The notes under the pieces were generated by a model. The model saw only the letters and a program-made list of their open reading frames with translations, searched no databases and was not told the DNA's origin. From assembly GCF_002799245.1 (NCBI RefSeq), contig NZ_NEQV01000001.1, positions 424,992 through 488,991 on the forward strand: 64,000 bases of DNA. Reading direction: 5' to 3'. Shown here piece by piece: positions 35,533 to 44,942 of this stretch. The DNA comes from Stenotrophomonas maltophilia (GTDB lineage: Bacteria; Pseudomonadota; Gammaproteobacteria; Xanthomonadales; Xanthomonadaceae). The position numbers and the translations under genes were made by a program. Within the stretch, counting starts at the first letter, position 1. Each line of letters opens with the position of its first letter.

Positions 35533-35581
35533 CCAGGAAAGAAAGCGGGCCCGCCATGGTGACGGCTGCGGGCAGCGTTGT

Positions 35582-35672
35582 GTAGCGCCGGGCCCGGCTG
35601 CTCAGGGAGCAGCCGAGCATGGGCTCGGCTCTACAAACATCCTCAAGCAGCCGGGCATGGGCCCGGCTCTAC
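35582..35672. repeat. Three SMAG palindromes in a row
   Basis: Units at 35582-35598 (GTAGCGCCGGGCCCGGC), 35611-35634 (AGCCGAGCATGGGCTCGGCT+CTAC) and 35649-35672 (AGCCGGGCATGGGCCCGGCT+CTAC). The first is opposite to the other two. They fill most of the 153-bp gap between the metallophosphoesterase start and the TerC/CBS stop. Confidence 0.8.
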
Positions 35673-35685
35673 AACGATGTGCTGG

Positions 35686-37227
35686 TCAAGCGATGCCGTC
35701 GAGGCGTTCCACCCGCAGGCGGGCGATACGACGCTTTTCCATCGCCAGCACGGTGATGCGCACACCGGCCACTTCCACCGCATCGCCGATGTCCGGAAGG
35801 CGGCCCAGCTGTTCCAGCACCAGGCCGGAGATGGTCATGTAGTCGGCGCTGCGCGGCAGCGATACACCGGCCAGCCGTTGCAGGTCGTCCAGGGTCAGCG
35901 CGCCGTCGGCCTCCCATTGGCCCTCGCCCTGCGCGACCACGCCATAGCGTTCATCCTGGGTATCGACCAGGTCACCGGCGATCGCCGCCAACAGGTCGTT
36001 GGCGGTCACCAGGCCTTCCACGCTGCCGTACTCGTCCACGGCCACCGCCAGCGGCACCGGATGCTGGCGGATCAGTTCCAGCGCCTGCAGTGCACTGGCA
36101 CTGGACAGCACGTACTGCGGCTCACGCAGGTTGCCTTCCAGCTGCAGCCGCTTGCCCTGCAGCAGGTCGGCCAGCAGGTCGCGGCTCTGCACCACGCCAC
36201 GCAGGCTGTCCAGATCACCATCGCCCACCAGCAGGCGGGTGTGCGGCGACGCCACCAGGCGTGCCACAACGTCCTCCTGCCCGCGCGCCAGGTCGATCCA
36301 TTGCACATCGGCACGCACGGTCATCACGCTCGACACCGGCCGATCGGCCAGGCCCAGCACGCTGCGGATCATCTCGTGCTCGGCCGGCTGCAGGCGCTCT
36401 TCGGCGTCCACCTGCTCGTCCACACCTTCGTCGGCATGGCCGTTGGCCGGACGTGCGCCCAGCATGCGCAGCACCGCATCGGCGGTGCGCTGGCGGAACG
36501 GCTGGCGGCGCTCGTTGCGCTCACGATTGAAACGCACCCACTGGTTGAACGCTTCAACCAGGATCGAGAAGGCGATCGCCGCGTACAGATAACCCTTCGG
36601 GATCTTGTAGCCCAGGCCTTCGGCCACCAGGCTGAAACCGATCATCAGCAGGAAGCCCAGGCACAGCACCACCACCGTGGGATGCTTGTTGACGAAGCGG
36701 GTCAACGGCTTGCTCGCCACCAGCATCAGCGCCATCGCGATGGTCACGGCGGCATACATCACGCCCAGGTTGTCGACCATGCCGACCGCGGTGATCACCG
36801 AGTCGAGCGAGAACACCGCATCAAGCACCACGATCTGTGCCACCACCATCGCGAAGCTGGCATAGACCTTCTTGCCATCCTCGTGATGCTCACGGCCTTC
36901 CAGCCGTTCGTGCAGCTCCATGGTGCCCTTGAACAGCAGGAACAGGCCGCCGCCCAGCAGGATCAGGTCACGCCCGGAGAAGCTGTGGTCGAACAGCGTG
37001 AGCAGCGGCTCGGTCAGTTTCATGATCCAGGCCAGCGCGGCCAGCAGCACCAGCCGCATCAGCAGCGCCAGTGCCAGGCCGATCACCCGCGCGCGGTCAC
37101 GCTGGTGCGGGGGCAGCTTGTCGGCAAGGATCGCGATGAACACCAGATTGTCGATGCCGAGAACGATCTCCAGCACGACCAGGGTTGCAAGGCCCATCCA
37201 TATCGAGGGGTCAGCCAACCATTCCAT
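35686..37227 (-). CDS. TerC-family membrane protein with CBS and CorC/HlyC domains
   Basis: A 513-residue inner-membrane protein of the YegH/YoaE type. Residues ~1-230 form a TerC domain with about seven helices, opening [20 protein letters not shown] with the acidic residues of the family. Then come a CBS-pair ([17 protein letters not shown]..., [20 protein letters not shown]) and a C-terminal CorC/HlyC domain ([20 protein letters not shown]). TerC proteins are tied to metal-ion (notably manganese) handling during secretion; the CBS pair probably senses adenine nucleotides. Substrate and role are inferred from the family. Confidence 0.9.
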   Translation of the reverse strand: MEWLADPSIWMGLATLVVLEIVLGIDNLVFIAILADKLPPHQRDRARVIGLALALLMRLVLLAALAWIMKLTEPLLTLFDHSFSGRDLILLGGGLFLLFKGTMELHERLEGREHHEDGKKVYASFAMVVAQIVVLDAVFSLDSVITAVGMVDNLGVMYAAVTIAMALMLVASKPLTRFVNKHPTVVVLCLGFLLMIGFSLVAEGLGYKIPKGYLYAAIAFSILVEAFNQWVRFNRERNERRQPFRQRTADAVLRMLGARPANGHADEGVDEQVDAEERLQPAEHEMIRSVLGLADRPVSSVMTVRADVQWIDLARGQEDVVARLVASPHTRLLVGDGDLDSLRGVVQSRDLLADLLQGKRLQLEGNLREPQYVLSSASALQALELIRQHPVPLAVAVDEYGSVEGLVTANDLLAAIAGDLVDTQDERYGVVAQGEGQWEADGALTLDDLQRLAGVSLPRSADYMTISGLVLEQLGRLPDIGDAVEVAGVRITVLAMEKRRIARLRVERLDGIA

Positions 37228-37270
37228 TTCAGGTCCGTTTCGTCAGTAGGTAAGGGGAAAAAGCAATCAC

Positions 37271-37495
37271 TCAGTCAGCGTCCTGCACCTGCGCCGGGTC
37301 ATGCCCAAGCAGGTCGCCGGGCGTGCACTGCAACTCGCGGCAGATCGCATCCAGAGTGGAAAAGCGGATGGCGCGCGCCTTGCCGGTCTTCAGGATCGAC
37401 AGGTTGGCCAGGGTGATGTCGATGCGCCCGGCCAGCTCGGACAGGGTCATGCCCCGTTCCTGCAGCATGCGGTCCAGGGTGATGATGACCGCCAT
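37271..37495 (-). CDS. XRE family (YozG-like) transcriptional regulator
   Basis: A 74-residue DNA-binding protein that is almost entirely a helix-turn-helix of the Cro/CI type (LDRMLQERGMTLSELAGRID, TLANLSILKTGKARAIRFST). The LAN-LSxLKxGKAxxIRF pattern is that of the YozG/YdaS-like small regulators. These are typically encoded next to DUF2975 membrane proteins, and one lies 13 nt upstream on the same strand. The two probably form an operon with autoregulation. Confidence 0.88.
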   Translation of the reverse strand: MAVIITLDRMLQERGMTLSELAGRIDITLANLSILKTGKARAIRFSTLDAICRELQCTPGDLLGHDPAQVQDAD

Positions 37496-37508
37496 CAGCG
37501 CGCGCCCA

Positions 37509-38057
37509 TCAGATCAGGCCGTCCAGGTCATCGCGCATCGCTGCACCCACGGCGAACACACGCGCCAGCACGAACAGCATCAGCACTGCCAACAGGCCGG
37601 TGATCGACATGCCGCCGCCCACCTCCATCCAGGTGAAGTCCGGGCCCATCCAGGCGGCGTAGGCACCGATCAGGATCGACAGCAGCTCCATCGCCAGCAT
37701 CAGCCACGCCATGCGTTGCAGGCGCTGTGCATTGGCGTGGGTGAACGGCCGCTCGCGCGCCGCCGACTTCAGCAGCCGCAGCAGGTGGCGCAGGAACAGC
37801 AGGCACAGCACCAGCAGCGCGACGATCGCGCCCAGGCCCAGGCAGAAGTGCAGGAACAGGTCGTTGCCATGCGCGGCGGCGGCACCGGCGTCATGGACGC
37901 TGTCGAGCAGCCAACGGCGGTCGTGGGCAACCAGCGGCACGGCCAGCAGTGCGGCCAGGATGCCCAGCCAGCACATCGCCCGGACGGCCTGGACGGCGGC
38001 CTGGGCCAGGGTGAACAGGCCTCGCGCGGGTGTGGCGCGGGCGGGACGAGCGGTCAA
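37509..38057 (-). CDS. DUF2975 membrane protein
   Basis: A 182-residue inner-membrane protein with four hydrophobic helices (MCWLGILAALLAVPL, LHFCLGLGAIVALLVLCLLF, AWLMLAMELLSILIGAYAAW, ITGLLAVLMLFVLARVFAVG). The RERPFTHANAQRLQRMAWLM segment between helices 2 and 3 and the final AVGAAMRDDLDGLI are DUF2975 signatures. There is no ATG near the expected N-terminus; a TTG at 38057 preceded by GGAGG is the best start. It is paired with the downstream XRE regulator, as usual for this family. Its function is unknown. Confidence 0.75.
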   Translation of the reverse strand: MTARPARATPARGLFTLAQAAVQAVRAMCWLGILAALLAVPLVAHDRRWLLDSVHDAGAAAAHGNDLFLHFCLGLGAIVALLVLCLLFLRHLLRLLKSAARERPFTHANAQRLQRMAWLMLAMELLSILIGAYAAWMGPDFTWMEVGGGMSITGLLAVLMLFVLARVFAVGAAMRDDLDGLI

Positions 38058-38185
38058 GCGGCCTCCGGCATTGGGGTGGCCTCGCCGCCCCGGGGTGGAT
38101 TTATCGATAAACGATATATCACATCCTGCGTGAAAGGCTGAATCGCAGGCATGGGAAGCCTGCGGGGCACGCGGCCTTGCCGGCA

Positions 38186-38767
38186 CTACCGGGGCGGCGC
38201 AGCCGGTTCCAGCATCGCTTCGCCGGGCGTCACCGAGGCCATCGCCTGTACGCCGGCCTCGGCCGCCTGCCGCGTGACCAGCCGGAAGCGCACCTGCAGC
38301 TTGGATTGCCCCGGCGTGGCCCAGCCGTACTGGATCGCCACCTGGTCGGCCGACAACGGCCCACGGCCCGGCAGCGAGCGCGCCTGCAACGGCTTCGGCG
38401 CCGCCTGCACCAGCCGCGCGAAGCCCTTCTGCACCACCGCGGCATCGGCCTTCTCCGCATACACCGAGCAGGTGCCATCGTCGGCCCAGCTGACCGCATA
38501 GCGGCCGCTGGCCAACGGCACCATCCAGGCCACGCCCGCCTGTCCCTGCAGCAACGTTGCAGCCTCGGCGGGTTGCAGCGGTGCCAGCCCGTTGGATTCC
38601 ATCAACGACTGCAACCGTGCCGGCGCGCCGATGTGCTGCATGCAGGCGGTATCGAACAACTCGCTGAAGGGATCCTGCGCGGCAGCGCTCGCCTTGGGCA
38701 CGCGCGCAGGCTGCGCCACCGCCAGGGCAGGCAGCAGGGCCAGGATCAGCCAGGAGGCTGTGCGCAT
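38186..38767 (-). CDS. Exported hypothetical protein
   Basis: A 193-residue protein with a Sec signal peptide (MRTASWLILALLPALAVA) and an otherwise soluble periplasmic body. Two Cys (DTACMQHIG, DGTCSVYAEK) could form one disulfide. The pattern FSELFDTACMQHIGAPARLQ followed by YAVSWADDGTCSVYA is seen in small periplasmic proteins of unknown function. The start at 38767 opens the signal peptide. I cannot name a function. Confidence 0.7.
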   Translation of the reverse strand: MRTASWLILALLPALAVAQPARVPKASAAAQDPFSELFDTACMQHIGAPARLQSLMESNGLAPLQPAEAATLLQGQAGVAWMVPLASGRYAVSWADDGTCSVYAEKADAAVVQKGFARLVQAAPKPLQARSLPGRGPLSADQVAIQYGWATPGQSKLQVRFRLVTRQAAEAGVQAMASVTPGEAMLEPAAPPR

Positions 38768-38868
38768 CGGAACTCCACGGTACGGAAAACAGCAGGGAGG
38801 ATGGCAAAGCCCGGGCGCGACGCGCAACGGGTCATGGCTTGACAGCCGGCGCAGGCGGGAGGACTATC

Positions 38869-38888
38869 AATTAACGAATTAGTTAATT
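38869..38888. promoter_or_regulatory. Operator-like inverted repeat before the ArsR gene
   Basis: AATTAAC-GAATTA-GTTAATT is a perfect 7-bp inverted repeat ending 8 nt before the ArsR-family start. It is AT-rich in a GC-rich background and fits autorepression by an ArsR dimer. Confidence 0.6.
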
Positions 38889-38896
38889 AGCTCGCC

Positions 38897-39208
38897 ATGG
38901 ACCGCATCTTCGAAGCCCTCGCCTCCACCGCCCGCCGGCAGATCCTGGCCTATCTCAGCGCTGGCGAACTCAGCGCCGGCGAACTGGCCGGGCGCTTCGA
39001 TTTCAGCAAGCCGGCGCTGTCCAGCCACCTGCGCATCCTTGAGGAAGCCGGCCTGATCGAACGCGAGAAGCGCGGCCAGTTCGTGTACTTCCGGCAGGTG
39101 CCCGACCGTCTGGCCAACACGCTGTTCTCGTGGGCGGCCGAAGTCTGTCCGGTCGGTGGCCCGCTCAAGCGCGAAGCACGCGCCCGCCGCAAGTCCCCCG
39201 CCCGCTGA
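38897..39208 (+). CDS. ArsR/SmtB family transcriptional regulator
   Basis: A 103-residue winged-helix repressor. The start MDRIFEALASTARRQILAYL, the recognition-helix region KPALSSHLRILEEAGLIERE and the wing KRGQFVYFRQ are intact. It lacks the CxC or C-x6-C metal sites of arsenic/cadmium sensors; its only Cys is near residue 85. It belongs to the SdpR/YczG-like non-metal group. It is followed after 18 nt by the cupin-DUF2867 gene, which it probably controls from the inverted repeat over its start. Confidence 0.88.
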   Translation: MDRIFEALASTARRQILAYLSAGELSAGELAGRFDFSKPALSSHLRILEEAGLIEREKRGQFVYFRQVPDRLANTLFSWAAEVCPVGGPLKREARARRKSPAR

Positions 39209-39226
39209 ACCGCCCAGCCAAGGAGC

Positions 39227-40627
39227 ATGACGATGCCTGGTTCGACCCGCGACCGCCGTTCGTTTCCAGGGGTACAGCTGCCGGCACAGGAGGGGGGCAG
39301 CCCGACCGAAGTCACGTTGATCGCGCAGCTCGGCATCGGCGCCGGTGATGCACTGGTGACCGACGCCAGCCAGCGCCAGCGCCACCACCCGGCCTTCATC
39401 GATGCGCTGGACGAGCCTTCGGCGCGCCTGGGCGGCATGCATCTGCAGCAGGGCGACGCCTCCTCGCTGTACAGCTTCACCGTCGGCGCCGGTGGCCATC
39501 CGTTCCATCGCCATGCCGGGCCCCGCATGTTCACTGCCATTGCCGGCAGCGCCGGTGCCGAACTGCGCTTCGCCACCGCGTCCGACACGCAACTGGCGCG
39601 TGATCCCGCTGCCTTCGCACGCACGCTGCGGCGCATCCGCATTCCACCGGACTGCCTGTTCACCGTGCGCTTCGGTGGAGGCACCTGGCATCAGTTCGCA
39701 TCGAACCATCGCGCACACCCGGCGCTGTTCGCGTTGTCCTGCCACAGCAATGAGCTGGCCGGGGCAATGGGCGATCAGGCCCGTGCGCAGGTGCAGCGCA
39801 ACGCCGCCGATATCCCCAGCTTGACCGAGGTATTGCCCGAAGCGCTCTGGCCCTCGGCCGCCACGCTCGCGGCGGCCCCACTGCTGCAGCTGTCACTGCA
39901 GGCAGCGCCCCCCAGCCTGTGCGCATATCTGTGCGCGCGTACCCGCGGCCTGTTCGGTCCGTTGCGGCGGATCCCGCTGCGGCCGCTGCGTGGCTTCGTC
40001 GAACGCGCCACCCCGGCCTATCCCATCCACGCACGGGCTGCGGCCAGCGATGGCCTGCTGCCCGCAGCACTGCCGCACAGCCACTACCAGGACCAGACCA
40101 CCCTGCGCCTGGACAGGGCGCAGGTCACCCATCACTCCGCGTCGGCGCTGCTGGCCGATGTGCTGGAAGGCTTCCTGTGCAATCCGCCGGCCGGCGTGGG
40201 CCACCTGATGGCGCTGCGCAACCGCCTGGTGGCACCGTTGCGGCTGCGCACGTCGCCGCTCGGCTGCCCGGTCTCGTCATTGTTGTCGACCGATCGCAGC
40301 CGGTTGTTCGCCGGACGCTACCCGGTGCTGGATGCGCGCATCGATGCCGGGGACAGCTGCGCCGAAGTGCTGCTGGGTGCCGATGATCGTCACCTGCGTT
40401 TCCGCAGCAGCGTGCGGGTGCAGCGCTGTGCCGAGGGCCACGTCGAGATCAGCCTGGGCTCGCGCGTGCAGACCCGCAATGCATTCGGCCGCCTGTACAT
40501 GGCGCTGATCGATGCCGCGCACCGGCACTACGTTGCACCGGCACTGCTGCGGCGTGCGGTCGAGCATGCGCTGGCCCCGGAACTGGCGGCCGTGGATGCG
40601 TGGACGGCTCCGCCTGCGCACGGATGA
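39227..40627 (+). CDS. Two-part protein: cupin-like N-terminus plus DUF2867-like C-terminus
   Basis: A 466-residue protein without signal peptide. The N-terminal ~200 residues contain cupin-like turns, GGHPFHRHAGPRMFTAIAG with closely spaced His and a later GGTWHQF, a pattern that can bind a metal. The C-terminal ~190 residues resemble DUF2867: ADVLEGFLCNPPAGVGHLMA, VLLGADDRHLRFRSSV and NAFGRLYMALIDAAHRHYVAPALLRRAVE. DUF2867 is usually a single-domain protein of ~150-200 residues linked to ArsR-type regulators, as here. I know no described function for the combination. Confidence 0.65.
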   Translation: MTMPGSTRDRRSFPGVQLPAQEGGSPTEVTLIAQLGIGAGDALVTDASQRQRHHPAFIDALDEPSARLGGMHLQQGDASSLYSFTVGAGGHPFHRHAGPRMFTAIAGSAGAELRFATASDTQLARDPAAFARTLRRIRIPPDCLFTVRFGGGTWHQFASNHRAHPALFALSCHSNELAGAMGDQARAQVQRNAADIPSLTEVLPEALWPSAATLAAAPLLQLSLQAAPPSLCAYLCARTRGLFGPLRRIPLRPLRGFVERATPAYPIHARAAASDGLLPAALPHSHYQDQTTLRLDRAQVTHHSASALLADVLEGFLCNPPAGVGHLMALRNRLVAPLRLRTSPLGCPVSSLLSTDRSRLFAGRYPVLDARIDAGDSCAEVLLGADDRHLRFRSSVRVQRCAEGHVEISLGSRVQTRNAFGRLYMALIDAAHRHYVAPALLRRAVEHALAPELAAVDAWTAPPAHG

Positions 40628-40646
40628 TGGCGGCCAGCCGCCGGCG

Positions 40647-41150
40647 CTACCCTGCGCTGTAGCGGTACACCAGATCTTCGGCGTCACTGCGCACGGCCTG
40701 AGCGTCAAGCACCCCGCCCAGGCGCTGCGCGACAGCCTGCGATGCCAGATTGTCCGGCGCCATGTAGCTGACCAGGGTCGGCAGCTGCGCCACCACGAAG
40801 GCCCAGTCGCGCAGTGCGCTGGCCGCCTCGGTGGCAAAGCCCTGCCCTTCGTGGCCGTCGTACAACAACCAGCCCAGTTCCTTTTCCGGAAACAGCGGGC
40901 CATGGTTGATCCCGACCTGGCCGATGCAGGCACCGGTATCGGCGCGCTCGATCATCAACGCACCATGGCCGAACAGATGCCAGCTGGCCAGGTCGTGGCA
41001 GAACTGCCCCCAGGCGGCTACTTCACCGAACGGGCCGCCCATGCCACGCGCACGCGGCGAGGCCAGGAATGCGGCATAGACGCCGAAGTCATCCAGCTGC
41101 TGTGGACGCAGCCGCAGGCGCACGGTGTGCAGGGTTGGAATTTCAAGCAT
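40647..41150 (-). CDS. GNAT acetyltransferase (RimJ/RimL-like)
   Basis: A 167-residue enzyme. The start IPTLHTVRLRLRPQQLDDF is typical of the RimJ/RimL/YoaA branch. The acetyl-CoA motif appears as GWLLYDGHEGQGFATEAASAL (with HEGQGFATEA in place of the usual Q/RxxGxA) and MAPDNLASQAVAQRLGG closes the fold. Members acetylate N-termini or small molecules. The ATG at 41150 gives the expected N-terminus; the frame upstream is shadow. It is 14 nt from the stop of the lipoprotein gene upstream on the same strand. Confidence 0.85.
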   Translation of the reverse strand: MLEIPTLHTVRLRLRPQQLDDFGVYAAFLASPRARGMGGPFGEVAAWGQFCHDLASWHLFGHGALMIERADTGACIGQVGINHGPLFPEKELGWLLYDGHEGQGFATEAASALRDWAFVVAQLPTLVSYMAPDNLASQAVAQRLGGVLDAQAVRSDAEDLVYRYSAG

Positions 41151-41164
41151 GACGGCGCACAGGA

Positions 41165-41602
41165 TCAGTACACCGCCAGATGGCCGCATCCGCGTCGCTG
41201 CGGCTGCCCTTCCATCGTCACCTGCACGCTGGCCTGCGTGTCCACGCCGTCGGCGTTGCGGCACGACTCGCGCTTGATCTCGACGATGGCCGGCTGATTG
41301 CCCAGCTCGCCATTGAGCACGATCAGCGAAGCCGGCGCATCGGCCGGCTGCCCGAGATAGCGCAGCGTACCCTTCCGGGTAACACCGTCAGTGCTGAGGG
41401 TGGCCTCGTGGTTGCCCTTGCCGGTGGAGGCGATCTCGATGCGCCAGCCGGCACCACCGCCGGTGAACGCCGGCACCGGGCTCAGGTCGGCAGCAATCGA
41501 GGGATGGCGTGGCGCATCGCCAGCCGTCTGCGATGCGGTGGACGCACAGCCGGCCAACAACCCGGCCAGCAGTGCTGTGGCAACAACGGGATGAACGGTC
41601 AT
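41165..41602 (-). CDS. Small lipoprotein of unknown function
   Basis: A 145-residue exported protein. The lipobox LLAGC (Cys19) follows a hydrophobic segment (VVATALLAGLLAG), so lipid attachment is likely. The mature part contains AGWRIEIASTGKGNHEATLS and ends with a pair of Cys (ESCRNAD, RRGCGHLAVY) that may be bridged; the pattern resembles the YPO-like 'COG3650/META-type' small envelope proteins, but only weakly. It probably shares a transcript with the downstream GNAT gene. Confidence 0.7.
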   Translation of the reverse strand: MTVHPVVATALLAGLLAGCASTASQTAGDAPRHPSIAADLSPVPAFTGGGAGWRIEIASTGKGNHEATLSTDGVTRKGTLRYLGQPADAPASLIVLNGELGNQPAIVEIKRESCRNADGVDTQASVQVTMEGQPQRRGCGHLAVY

Positions 41603-41741
41603 GGCGGCCTCCCTCGATGATGGACGCGGCCAGTCTAGAGGGCCGGATGTGCCGTGGAAATGAATGCCCCCCGCATGCAGGTGCTGCGGATGGCACTCAT
41701 CCGCGCGGCGCGTGCACGCACGGATCGGCTGATGCGTGTGC

Positions 41742-43484
41742 TCAACGTGCATTGCGGCCGCCACCGGCCACGCGTACGCGGTCGCGTCCCTGTGCCTTGG
41801 CCTGGTACATGGCCGCGTCGGCGGCACGCAGCAGAGTGCGCCAGCCCAGCGCATCGGTGCCCCCCTCGGCCACGCCGAAGCTGGCGGTGACCCGCAGCAC
41901 GTTGCCACCGGCCAGTGCGATATCCAGCTGCTGCAGCGCCACGCGCAGCGACTCGGCCAACCGGCGGCCACCGGCCAGATCGCCGTCGGCCAGCAGCACC
42001 AGGAACTCCTCACCACCGTAACGGGCGATGCTGTCGCTGCGGCGCAGATGGCGTTGCAGCAGCTGCGCTACCTGCACCAGCACTTCATCGCCCGCATCAT
42101 GCCCATGGCCGTCGTTGATGGCCTTGAAACGATCAACATCCAGCAGGATCACCACCGCGCTGGTGCCACCGTCGGCGTGGCGCTGCTGCACCATCTCGTC
42201 CAGCGCGCGCCGGTTCAGCAACCCGGTCAGTTCGTCGGTGCCAGCCAGCTGGCGCAGCTCGCTGGTCAACGCCGAGCGCTCGCGCGACTTCTCGCGCAGC
42301 ACTTCGATGGCATCGAACAGGCGCTGCATCTCGGCCAGCGGGTGGGTCACATGCTGCTCCGGTCCGGGCGCTTCCGAAGCGATCTGGATCACCTGCTTCT
42401 GCGCCTGCAGCAGCGGCCGCAGGATCTGCCGGTGGGCAATGCGCAGCGCTACGCCGAGCACCAGCAGCGTACCCAGCACCGTCGCCACCAGCACCACCAG
42501 GCGCGTCGCTTCGCGGTTGCGGGCGCGCTCGAAGCGGGCGATGGACACGCTCAGGTAACCGTCGCGCAGCGCTTCCAGCGACTGCAGGGTCGGCACGTAA
42601 CGCGTGGTGAACTCGGCGGCGGTCCACGGCGGCGGCACGCCGCGGCGGCCATCTTCGATCAGCTGTTCGATCATCGGCAGCGATTCGCCGAAGAACTGCC
42701 GGCGCGCCATGTCCCAATGCCAGGACAGCGCCGGATCACTGCGGAACACCGCCTCATGGCTGCCTGCCAGCCGCCACAGCTCCAGCAGGCGGCCTTCGGT
42801 CTGCAATGCAGCCCGCACCTGTTCGTCACGCCATGCCCCCGGTACCGCCACCGGCGCCATCACGTTCGAGGCCAGGCGGCCGCCATGCTCGCGCAGATCG
42901 ATCAGCACCTGGCCCTGCATCGCCGGAATCGCCGCTTCGCGGTCGGCGCTGACCAGCACGTTGATCTGCGCCGAGGTCAGCACGTGCAGGCGGTCGACCA
43001 CGGCGAACATGCTGCTGATCGCGCGCTCCACGTCCTCCACCCGGCGCACATCCTGCGGCTGCGCCGCCACCCGGTCCACCGCGGCCCGCGCCGATTGCAG
43101 GCGGCGCTGTGCGTCGGCCAGCAGCCCATGCTCGTCGATCACGCCCGGATCGGCCTTGAACAAGGTGTCCAGCTGCAGCAGGGCGGTGTCGACCCGCTTG
43201 CGCGCCACCGCCAGCTGCGCGGCCAGCCGGGCCTGTTCGGCCGCATCGGCCGGGTTGGCTCCCAGCAGGCTGTTGGCGGGGCCGCGCTCGGCCGACACCA
43301 GGTTGGCCAGATCGAAGGTCTGCCGCAGCTGGCGCAGGCTGACCAGGTTGTCCTCGGCGCCGGTGAAGCGCAGCGTGCCCTGCACCAGTGCGATGGCCAT
43401 CAGCGGCAGCGTACAGACTACGAACAGCCCGGCCAGGATCCAGACCCAGGTCCGCAATCCAATGGGCGACGCCTTGCGGGCCAT
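41742..43484 (-). CDS. Membrane-bound diguanylate cyclase (GGDEF)
   Basis: A 580-residue protein with a first helix (LRTWVWILAGLFVVCTLPLM) and a second around residue 315-340, framing a ~280-residue helical periplasmic sensor containing SAERGPANSLLGA, reminiscent of NIT-type sensor domains. The cytoplasmic part has a GGDEF domain with an active GGEEF signature (RYGGEEFLVLLADGD), preceded by an RxxD inhibitory site (RRSD) five residues upstream. It makes cyclic di-GMP from two GTP and is probably product-inhibited. I chose the ATG at 43484, with AGGGGA 7 nt upstream. Confidence 0.9.
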   Translation of the reverse strand: MARKASPIGLRTWVWILAGLFVVCTLPLMAIALVQGTLRFTGAEDNLVSLRQLRQTFDLANLVSAERGPANSLLGANPADAAEQARLAAQLAVARKRVDTALLQLDTLFKADPGVIDEHGLLADAQRRLQSARAAVDRVAAQPQDVRRVEDVERAISSMFAVVDRLHVLTSAQINVLVSADREAAIPAMQGQVLIDLREHGGRLASNVMAPVAVPGAWRDEQVRAALQTEGRLLELWRLAGSHEAVFRSDPALSWHWDMARRQFFGESLPMIEQLIEDGRRGVPPPWTAAEFTTRYVPTLQSLEALRDGYLSVSIARFERARNREATRLVVLVATVLGTLLVLGVALRIAHRQILRPLLQAQKQVIQIASEAPGPEQHVTHPLAEMQRLFDAIEVLREKSRERSALTSELRQLAGTDELTGLLNRRALDEMVQQRHADGGTSAVVILLDVDRFKAINDGHGHDAGDEVLVQVAQLLQRHLRRSDSIARYGGEEFLVLLADGDLAGGRRLAESLRVALQQLDIALAGGNVLRVTASFGVAEGGTDALGWRTLLRAADAAMYQAKAQGRDRVRVAGGGRNAR

Positions 43485-43645
43485 GCACATTTCCCCTGTA
43501 GTGCGGAACACTGTAGCGGCCGGCTACACAGGCGCCAAGCCGCTGGCGGGCCAGCCACGGCCGTGGGTATACCGTGGCCGCCGCGAACGCACCGGCAAGG
43601 TCGCGCGGCACTCGATTCGCGGCAGATACATCCTGCCCGGCTGCG

Positions 43646-44671
43646 TCAGATCCAGCGCTGGTCGACCAGCTCGCGCTTCACGTAGGCATAGAACACCGGC
43701 GCGGCAACCAGGCCTGGCAGGCCGAAGGCCGCCTCCATCACCAGCATGGCCAGCAGCAGTTCCCAGGCACGCGCCTGGATTTCGCCACCGACGATGCGCG
43801 CGTTGAGGAAGTACTCCAGCTTGTGGATCACGATCAGGTACAGCAGCGCCGCCACCGCCACGTAGAACGAGACCGACAGTGCGACGATGGTGATGATCGT
43901 GTTGGAGATGATGTTGCCCACCACCGGCAGCAGGCCGGCAAGGAAGGTGATCAGCACCAGGGTCTTGGACAGTGGCAGGTGCACGCCGAACAACGGCAGC
44001 ACGCCCAGCAGGAAGATGGCGGTGAACACGGTGTTGAGCAGCGAGATCTTCACCTGCGCGAACACCACCTGGCGGAACGCGGTGGCCAGGCGGCTGGTAC
44101 GCCCGATCAGTTCCTGCGCCAGCGGCCCCATCTTCGGCAGCGGCAGTTCGTCATACAGCGCGATCATCGCACCCAGCACCATACCGATCAGTACGCGCAC
44201 TCCGATCTGTACCACCGAGGTACCGGCCACGCCCAGCTGGCGCTGGTGCTCGGCAGCCCAGTCGTTCAACGCCGCGCGCAACGCCGGCATGTCTTCGGGA
44301 ATGTAGGGTTGCAGCAACGCCGGCACCTGGTGGCGCGAGGTATTGAGGATCTCCATCAGGCGCGCCAGCAATGCGTCCGGACCGCCGGTCTCGTTGCGGA
44401 AGAACGAGGCCACGCCTATGCCGGCCAGCACCAGCCCGCTGATGATGATCGCCGACAGCACGATCACTGCAATCGCCCGTGCCCGTCCCGGCGGCAGCTT
44501 GCCTTCCACGGTGGAGGCCAGCAGGTGGGTCAGCTGGAACACCAGCAGGCCGGACAGCAGGGTCACCACCAGCCCCAGTTTCAGCGCCAGCCACATGCCC
44601 AGCAGCATCATCAGCCACGCCGCGATCCGTGGAATGGGGGGCTTGGGCTGGGCAACAAGAGCGTCTTGCAT
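43646..44671 (-). CDS. AI-2E family transporter (PerM-like)
   Basis: A 341-residue inner-membrane protein with about seven or eight helices. The N-terminal helices (AAWLMMLLGMWLALKLGLVV) are followed by a long hydrophilic loop, then VVFAQVKISLLNTVFTAIFL and VVGNIISNTIITIVALSVS, the conserved AI-2E/PerM core with its Gly/Pro turns. Family members have been assigned AI-2 export, Na+/H+ antiport or permease roles; the substrate here is unknown. The ATG at 44671 opens the first hydrophilic stretch. It lies between two diguanylate cyclase genes on the same strand. Confidence 0.88.
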   Translation of the reverse strand: MQDALVAQPKPPIPRIAAWLMMLLGMWLALKLGLVVTLLSGLLVFQLTHLLASTVEGKLPPGRARAIAVIVLSAIIISGLVLAGIGVASFFRNETGGPDALLARLMEILNTSRHQVPALLQPYIPEDMPALRAALNDWAAEHQRQLGVAGTSVVQIGVRVLIGMVLGAMIALYDELPLPKMGPLAQELIGRTSRLATAFRQVVFAQVKISLLNTVFTAIFLLGVLPLFGVHLPLSKTLVLITFLAGLLPVVGNIISNTIITIVALSVSFYVAVAALLYLIVIHKLEYFLNARIVGGEIQARAWELLLAMLVMEAAFGLPGLVAAPVFYAYVKRELVDQRWI

Positions 44672-44928
44672 GGGAGCGCGTCCGGGCGGGGTGGCCCATG
44701 GTAGAGGATTGGCGTGCCGATTCCGCGTGCAGGATGAACCGGCGTTTCGCCTGGATTCCGCCGCCGCTGGCCCGCCCTTCGATGCCCCGGGCCGGGCCCG
44801 GATCGCAGCCCGTTGCAGGTCTGGGAGGATGATCATCAACCGGTAGCCGAGTTCGGCTGGCCCGGCGCATCGATCATCCAATGGCCGCAGCAGAATTCCT
44901 GGCCTGCGCGGGGGATCAGGCGGCGCCG

Positions 44929-44940
44929 CCCCCCCCCCCC
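44929..44940 (+). repeat. Homopolymer of 12 C
   Basis: Twelve consecutive C just downstream of the stop codon of the second diguanylate cyclase (minus-strand gene, so 12 G in its 3' untranslated region). It is the longest homopolymer I see in the window and would be prone to slippage or sequencing error. Confidence 0.7.
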
Positions 44941-44942
44941 AC

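Noticed and set aside
41736..43685. A 649-codon plus-strand ORF across the GGDEF gene
   Set aside because: Shadow ORF; the minus strand has the GGEEF and I-site motifs.
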